A stretch of 9,069 nucleotides of DNA from an uncultured Prevotella sp. (GTDB lineage Bacteria; Bacteroidota; Bacteroidia; Bacteroidales; Bacteroidaceae). The stretch is from NCBI GenBank assembly GCA_905210845.1, contig CAJLYG010000131.1, forward strand, positions 1 to 9,069, in the 5' to 3' direction. Of the stretch, positions 6,542-9,069 are shown in pieces; within the stretch, counting starts at the first letter, position 1, and the number at the start of each line of letters is the position of its first letter. Below the pieces are notes generated by a model that was not told where the DNA came from, searched no databases, and worked only from the letters and a program-made list of their open reading frames with translations. The position numbers were made by a program, and so were the translations under genes.

Positions 6542-7477
6542 TTACAATTTCTTGATTTCCTCGGCAGAGAGCCCTGTTGCCTTGATAATATCCGGCACGC
6601 TCATGCCCATTTCTTTCAGGCTTAGGGCAATCTTACGCGAAGTAAGGGCAATGCCCTCCTGCTTGCCCAAGGCAATGCCCTCCTGCTTGCCCAAGGCTAT
6701 GCCCTTCTCCGTACCCAAGGCTATACCTTCCTGCCTGCCCAGCGCAATGCCCTGTTTCTTGGCAGTAGCCAGTCCATTTTTGTAATCTCTTAACGTATCC
6801 ATACCGTATGTATAGTTTCTTAGTTCAGTCTTAGATAACTTAGCGATCTCAGCCTGTTCGAAGAGGCGGGTGAACACCCGTTCCTGCAGTGCAGGCGGTC
6901 GATCCATGAGATGAGAGAGGTTCCTCAGTACGAACATCCACTTGTCCCACATCGTTTCCAAGTGTTCCTCGTCCTTGTTGAACTTCGGAATCTCAATGTA
7001 AGCGAAGGTCAGTTTGTCGTAGAAGACCTCCTTCGTGCCGATGTCCACCAACTTGACCTCATGTACGTAGTGGTCTGGGTCGTCGGTGAGACAGAAGTTG
7101 AGCACGCCCACGGTGTACACCGCCTTCAGCTCGAAGTCCCAGTCACCCTTCCTTCCCTGGTCGCGGATGGGGATGGTGGCGTAGTACACCGACCTGTCCT
7201 TGAAGAACTCCTGGTAGACGTTCTGCATTTCCACGACGAACTTGTCGCCTTGCGCGTCCTCGCAGTAGACGTCGAATACCGACCTTCTGTCGTCCTCGCT
7301 GTCCCCGAGCTGTTCGGAGTTCAGGTAGCTCACGTCCCTGATGTCCTTGTCGTGGAAGAGCGCGTTGAGGAAGCTGATCAGCAGCTCCTTGTTCATTTCC
7401 GTCCCGAACAGCCTCTTAAAACCGAAGTCAGTCAGAGGGTTCAGGTACCTTTGTTTCATTTTCCATATTGTGGTCAT
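6542..7477 (-). CDS. Rpn family recombination-promoting nuclease / putative transposase
   Basis: A 311-residue protein of the PD-(D/E)XK nuclease-transposase (PDDEXK_2) family. Relatives include E. coli RpnA-type proteins, which are DNA endonucleases that promote RecA-independent recombination. The diagnostic start YLNPLTDFGFKRLFG (residues 11-25) is present. The nuclease core has Asp69 (SVFDVYC) and Glu83-x-Gln85 (VVEMQ). Residues 238-277 are five 8-residue repeats (LGKQEGIA type), probably helical, then a short tail. No terminal inverted repeats or target duplications are seen, so it is a stand-alone family member rather than an insertion sequence. GAGG lies only 2 nt before the ATG at 7477. 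A second ATG at 7459 would give the family-typical MKQRYLNPLTD and is a good alternative start. The upstream part is GC-rich compared with its neighbours. Confidence 0.9.
   Translation of the reverse strand: MTTIWKMKQRYLNPLTDFGFKRLFGTEMNKELLISFLNALFHDKDIRDVSYLNSEQLGDSEDDRRSVFDVYCEDAQGDKFVVEMQNVYQEFFKDRSVYYATIPIRDQGRKGDWDFELKAVYTVGVLNFCLTDDPDHYVHEVKLVDIGTKEVFYDKLTFAYIEIPKFNKDEEHLETMWDKWMFVLRNLSHLMDRPPALQERVFTRLFEQAEIAKLSKTELRNYTYGMDTLRDYKNGLATAKKQGIALGRQEGIALGTEKGIALGKQEGIALGKQEGIALTSRKIALSLKEMGMSVPDIIKATGLSAEEIKKL
6647..6766 (-). repeat. Five in-frame 24-bp repeats within the Rpn-family gene
   Basis: Five consecutive 24-bp units at 6647, 6671, 6695, 6719 and 6743 encode the 8-residue repeat LGKQEGIA and variants. 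The two units nearest the 3' end of the gene (6647-6670 and 6671-6694) are identical base for base, which suggests a recent duplication. Changing copy number would keep the frame and only change the length of the C-terminal segment. Confidence 0.9.
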
Positions 7478-7512
7478 AGCCTCATAATGATATAGTTAAA
7501 CATATTCACAGG

Positions 7513-7544
7513 CAAAGATAGAGAATAATGCCATAGGTTCCAAA
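7513..7544 (-). promoter_or_regulatory. Bacteroidetes-type promoter for the Rpn-family gene
   Basis: On the minus strand, TTTG (7544-7541) is followed after 20 nt by TATCTTTG (7520-7513), matching the TTTG and TAnnTTTG consensus. Transcription should start near 7506, giving a leader of about 30 nt to the ATG at 7477 or about 47 nt to the ATG at 7459. Confidence 0.75.
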
Positions 7545-7702
7545 TAAAAGTCGATGAATTTTGCAAAGACGAACACTGGCCATCGGAGAGTGGATTCAGA
7601 ATTGTGGTGAGGTCGACTACGAAAATAGATCTTTACTTGGCTCTTATTGATTCTAAAAATAGGAAACCTTGCGCGAAGCTCGCCAAAGTGAAGAATAAAC
7701 AT
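7545..7702. other. Divergent intergenic stretch
   Basis: Sequence between the nuclease-gene promoter and the antitoxin promoter. The minus-strand frames that cross it have no support. Apart from the small motif GCGA-AGC-TCGC near 7673-7683, I see nothing definite. Confidence 0.4.
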
Positions 7703-7722
7703 TATATTTGCTGGCGAATATA
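7703..7722 (+). promoter_or_regulatory. Antitoxin promoter -7 box within a palindrome (possible operator)
   Basis: TATATTTG at 7703-7710 matches the TAnnTTTG -7 consensus, but no TTTG lies at the right distance upstream. The box is the left half of an imperfect palindrome over 7703-7722: TATATT pairs with AATATA and an inner GC with GC, so 8 of 10 pairs match. Type II toxin-antitoxin operons are usually repressed by their antitoxin bound at such a site, so this is a candidate operator. That role is inferred. Confidence 0.5.
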
Positions 7723-7736
7723 TAAACAAACAAATG

Positions 7737-7742
7737 AGGAGG
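7737..7742 (+). promoter_or_regulatory. Strong Shine-Dalgarno of the antitoxin gene
   Basis: AGGAGG lies 7 nt before the ATG at 7750. It fixes that codon as the start rather than the in-frame ATG at 7765, and it is stronger than most ribosome binding sites in this window. Confidence 0.7.
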
Positions 7743-7749
7743 CAAAAAG

Positions 7750-7962
7750 ATGAATACTACGTCAATGCATAAGCAAATAGTCAGAATGGGCGTTTCAAGT
7801 ATCTCCGACTTAAAGTTCCTGAAAGAACTTTCAAAGCGGATGGGTTGGACATTCGAGCATGAACGTCGTACTGGTCTTGACGAGGCGATAGATGATCTGA
7901 AAGCTGGTCGAACGCACAAAGCCAAGGATGTCGATGATTTGATGTCACAGTTGTTAAAATAA
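7750..7962 (+). CDS. Putative type II antitoxin of a YafQ-type pair
   Basis: A 70-residue, charged, soluble protein with no signal peptide or membrane segment. The first half (QIVRMGVSSISDLKFLKELSKRMGW) looks like a short strand followed by a helix. The second half (GLDEAIDDLKAGRTHKAKD, then VDDLMSQLLK) has the acidic helix and Lys/Arg-rich linker common in small Bacteroidetes antitoxins, which wrap around and inhibit the toxin. The assignment rests mainly on context: a YafQ-like reading frame starts 10 nt downstream and a palindrome covers the promoter. I do not recognise a standard DNA-binding motif with certainty. Since the toxin next door is truncated, this gene is probably an orphan antitoxin. 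It could still regulate its own promoter or neutralise a related toxin elsewhere. Confidence 0.65.
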   Translation: MNTTSMHKQIVRMGVSSISDLKFLKELSKRMGWTFEHERRTGLDEAIDDLKAGRTHKAKDVDDLMSQLLK

Positions 7963-7972
7963 GCAAGAGCGT

Positions 7973-8134
7973 ATGTATTCCATTGAATATACCACGCGCT
8001 TTCGACGTTCTTTCAAAAAGTGTATGAAGCGTGGGCTCGATGTTGCCGTATCCGGGAGAGCTGTAAGATCGTTGCTGGCGACCCCTCTGAGAGAGGGGTA
8101 CGTTATTTCCAGACTAACTCCCCCTTTACGGTGA
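7973..8134 (+). pseudogene. Truncated YafQ-family mRNA interferase toxin
   Basis: A 53-codon reading frame. MYSIEYTTRFRRSFKKCMKR (1-20) followed by GLDVAV is the typical N-terminus of YafQ/RelE-fold toxins, which cut mRNA on the ribosome. Family members are about 90 residues long. Here the likeness fades by about residue 45, and the last ten codons overlap, in antisense, the 3' end of the DUF1573 gene (stop at 8103). The missing C-terminal half should carry the catalytic His and Asp/Trp residues and the terminal aromatic, so the product should be inactive. It starts 10 nt after the antitoxin stop, the usual antitoxin-first layout. The break probably lies around 8080-8102, near a perfect hairpin. 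A frameshift within residues 27-40 cannot be excluded. Confidence 0.7.
8081..8099. repeat. 8-bp perfect inverted repeat at the toxin truncation
   Basis: ACCCCTCT (8081-8088) and AGAGGGGT (8092-8099) flank the loop GAG. The repeat lies 4 nt past the DUF1573 stop on the minus strand. It could serve as a weak terminator for that gene, but no T-run follows on either strand. It also coincides with the end of the toxin homology. Confidence 0.5.
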
Positions 8135-8519
8135 GTGATTGGCTTCCGTTTTCTGCGTTGCTGAAAACGATGATGCCTTTTTCAAAATTGTATGGGGTTT
8201 CCCCTTTGGGATTAAAGGTCACGGTTACCTTTCCCTCTTCACCAGCCAGGATGGGTGATTTAGGAGAGTAATCCGCCTCAGTGCAACCGCAGTAGGTTGC
8301 CACCTTATTAATGACTAAGGGCTCACTACCTGTATTATGAAAGACAAAGCTATGTTTTTCCTTGCTTCCATCAATGGTTACTTTGCCATAGTCATACAAT
8401 GTATCTTCGAATTCTATGTGTGCGTTGTTACTTGTTACCTGCACCTTATGTTTACATCCAGTTAGGCAAATAGTGGCTATCGCCAAACTTGCGAATATGA
8501 TCTTATTTCTTGTTTCCAT
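8103..8519 (-). CDS. DUF1573 domain lipoprotein
   Basis: A 138-residue predicted lipoprotein. The signal sequence METRNKIIFASLAIATICLTG ends in the lipobox LTGC, with lipidated Cys22. The mature protein is one DUF1573 domain, an Ig-like (ASH/PapD-type) fold common in Bacteroidetes. The typical elements are EDTLYDYGKV, HSFVFHNTGSEPLVI, the YCGCT motif (Cys77 and Cys79), VTVTFNPKGETP and a terminal LTVKGELVW. The domain's function is unknown. An envelope location is likely, and the acidic surface-export signal seen after some Bacteroidetes lipobox cysteines is absent (KHKV instead). I chose the start at 8519 because an upstream in-frame extension to 8555 would run through a terminator hairpin and spoil the signal peptide. 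The gene lies downstream of the OmpA-family gene and no clear promoter of its own is visible. Confidence 0.88.
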   Translation of the reverse strand: METRNKIIFASLAIATICLTGCKHKVQVTSNNAHIEFEDTLYDYGKVTIDGSKEKHSFVFHNTGSEPLVINKVATYCGCTEADYSPKSPILAGEEGKVTVTFNPKGETPYNFEKGIIVFSNAENGSQSLTVKGELVWK

Positions 8520-8530
8520 CTTGAATAAGA

Positions 8531-8560
8531 AAGGAGCACCCGAACTTTCGGGCACTCCTT
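8531..8560 (-). terminator. Intrinsic terminator after the OmpA-family gene
   Basis: On the minus strand the stem pairs AAGGAGTGCCCGA with the complementary arm ending in GTGCTCCTT around a short loop (AAGT region), then TTCTTATTC follows. Two inner positions (8537-8538 with 8553-8554) are G-U wobbles in minus-strand RNA but C-A mismatches in plus-strand RNA, so the structure favours minus-strand transcripts. It sits 40 nt after the OmpA-family stop and 11 nt before the DUF1573 start. Confidence 0.8.
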
Positions 8561-8600
8561 TTCTTTCTGAGAGAGTTATAGATAGATGTTCTACTCAAAT

Positions 8601-9069
8601 TTACTCAGCGATACAGATCGTAACACGGTTCTTGTTGTTCTCAGCGAACGGCTGTACGCGTGCACCCTTGCTGTCGGAAGAGATACGGTCAGCAGGGATG
8701 TTATACTTCGTTTGCAGTGCCTTTACGACAACAGCGGCACGCTGTGCGGCCAAACGGTCGTTTATTCTGTTGTTGCCCGTGCCAGCGTCAGCATAACCCG
8801 TTACCTGAACCTTTGCCTTCGGGTTCTTGTTCAGGTAGTCGACGATATCCTGTACTTTCTGAGTCTCAGACTTGCGGATCACGGTAGAGTTGATCGTGAA
8901 GAAGATATCGCGGCGGAGCGGCTCGATCTTCTCTTCAACAGGAGCGGGTGCTGGTGCTGGAGCTGGCTTCTCCTCAACCACTGGCTCTGGTTCTGGCTCT
9001 GGAGCAGGCTTCTCGGTCTTGGTATAAGACTTGCCGAGGTTGATGCGCATGAAATTTCTAAGCACTCGC
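8601..9069 (-). CDS. OmpA-family outer-membrane protein, C-terminal part (cut by window edge)
   Basis: The frame is open to the window edge, so the N-terminal part, probably a beta-barrel, is missing. FMRINLGKSYT near the visible start resembles the last strand of a barrel. A low-complexity Pro/Glu/Ala linker follows (KPAPEPEPEPVVEEKPAPAP), then a complete OmpA_C peptidoglycan-binding domain starting at RRDIFFTINSTVI. VTGYADAGTGN and the following RLAAQRAAVV hold the Asp and Arg expected to bind diaminopimelate. The domain ends NRVTICIAE. Such proteins tie the outer membrane to the cell wall. A GTG at 9063-9065 could be read as a start but is more likely internal, since it would leave only a linker and a periplasmic domain with no signal peptide. 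Confidence 0.9.
   Translation of the reverse strand, partial: RVLRNFMRINLGKSYTKTEKPAPEPEPEPVVEEKPAPAPAPAPVEEKIEPLRRDIFFTINSTVIRKSETQKVQDIVDYLNKNPKAKVQVTGYADAGTGNNRINDRLAAQRAAVVVKALQTKYNIPADRISSDSKGARVQPFAENNKNRVTICIAE

Noticed and set aside
6327..6785. 152-residue plus-strand frame downstream of ispF
   Set aside because: It begins inside the 22-bp repeat and its end is the antisense of the in-gene 24-bp repeats (MPSCLPKA repeats), so it is a by-product of those repeats.
6542..7477. Complete insertion sequence around the Rpn-family gene
   Set aside because: No terminal inverted repeats or target duplications are visible; the flanking hairpins are unrelated to each other, and the family is usually found as stand-alone genes.
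6911..7495. 194-residue plus-strand frame opposite the Rpn-family gene
   Set aside because: It is Val/Leu/His-rich as expected from reading GC-rich codons backwards, and it crosses the start of a clearly recognisable gene.
8596..8603. TAAATTTG on the minus strand as a promoter for DUF1573
   Set aside because: It matches the -7 consensus but overlaps the OmpA-family stop, lacks a TTTG at the right distance, and its transcript would run straight into the terminator at 8531-8560.

Overview
The window looks like chromosome of a Bacteroidales bacterium, most likely Prevotella or a close relative. The reasons are a type IX secretion pair (PorU and PorV) followed directly by ispF, Bacteroidetes-type promoters (TTTG, about 19-20 bp, TAnnTTTG), a DUF1573 lipoprotein, and an OmpA-family protein with a Pro/Glu linker. 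GC content is moderate. The genus is inferred from gene content only.

Left part (1-396): a 19-bp tandem repeat array that probably continues past the left edge, then a degenerate pyrimidine-rich tail and an AT-rich stretch with a near-perfect promoter. That promoter fires about 10 nt before a fumarylacetoacetate-hydrolase (FAH) family gene.

Centre (397-6298): a tightly packed plus-strand run of FAH-family enzyme, porU, porV and ispF, with gaps of 33, 40 and 6 nt. PorU is the C25-peptidase sortase of the type IX secretion system (T9SS). PorV is the outer-membrane barrel that brings cargo to it. IspF is an isoprenoid-pathway enzyme whose Shine-Dalgarno sequence lies inside the end of porV. The run ends in a 22-bp tandem repeat that begins in the last codons of ispF and forms a 17-bp perfect inverted repeat.

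Right part (6299-9069): a minus-strand Rpn/PD-(D/E)XK nuclease-transposase family gene with its own consensus promoter and a five-copy in-frame 24-bp repeat. Next comes a plus-strand toxin-antitoxin remnant: an intact antitoxin-like gene with a palindrome over its promoter, and a YafQ-type toxin cut off before its catalytic half. The cut meets the 3' end of a minus-strand DUF1573 lipoprotein gene. An intrinsic terminator separates that gene from an upstream OmpA-family gene, which is cut by the right edge.

I see no CRISPR array, tRNA, rRNA, insertion sequence or clearly novel multi-gene system. The most unusual content is the two unrelated intergenic tandem-repeat arrays and the decayed toxin-antitoxin locus.
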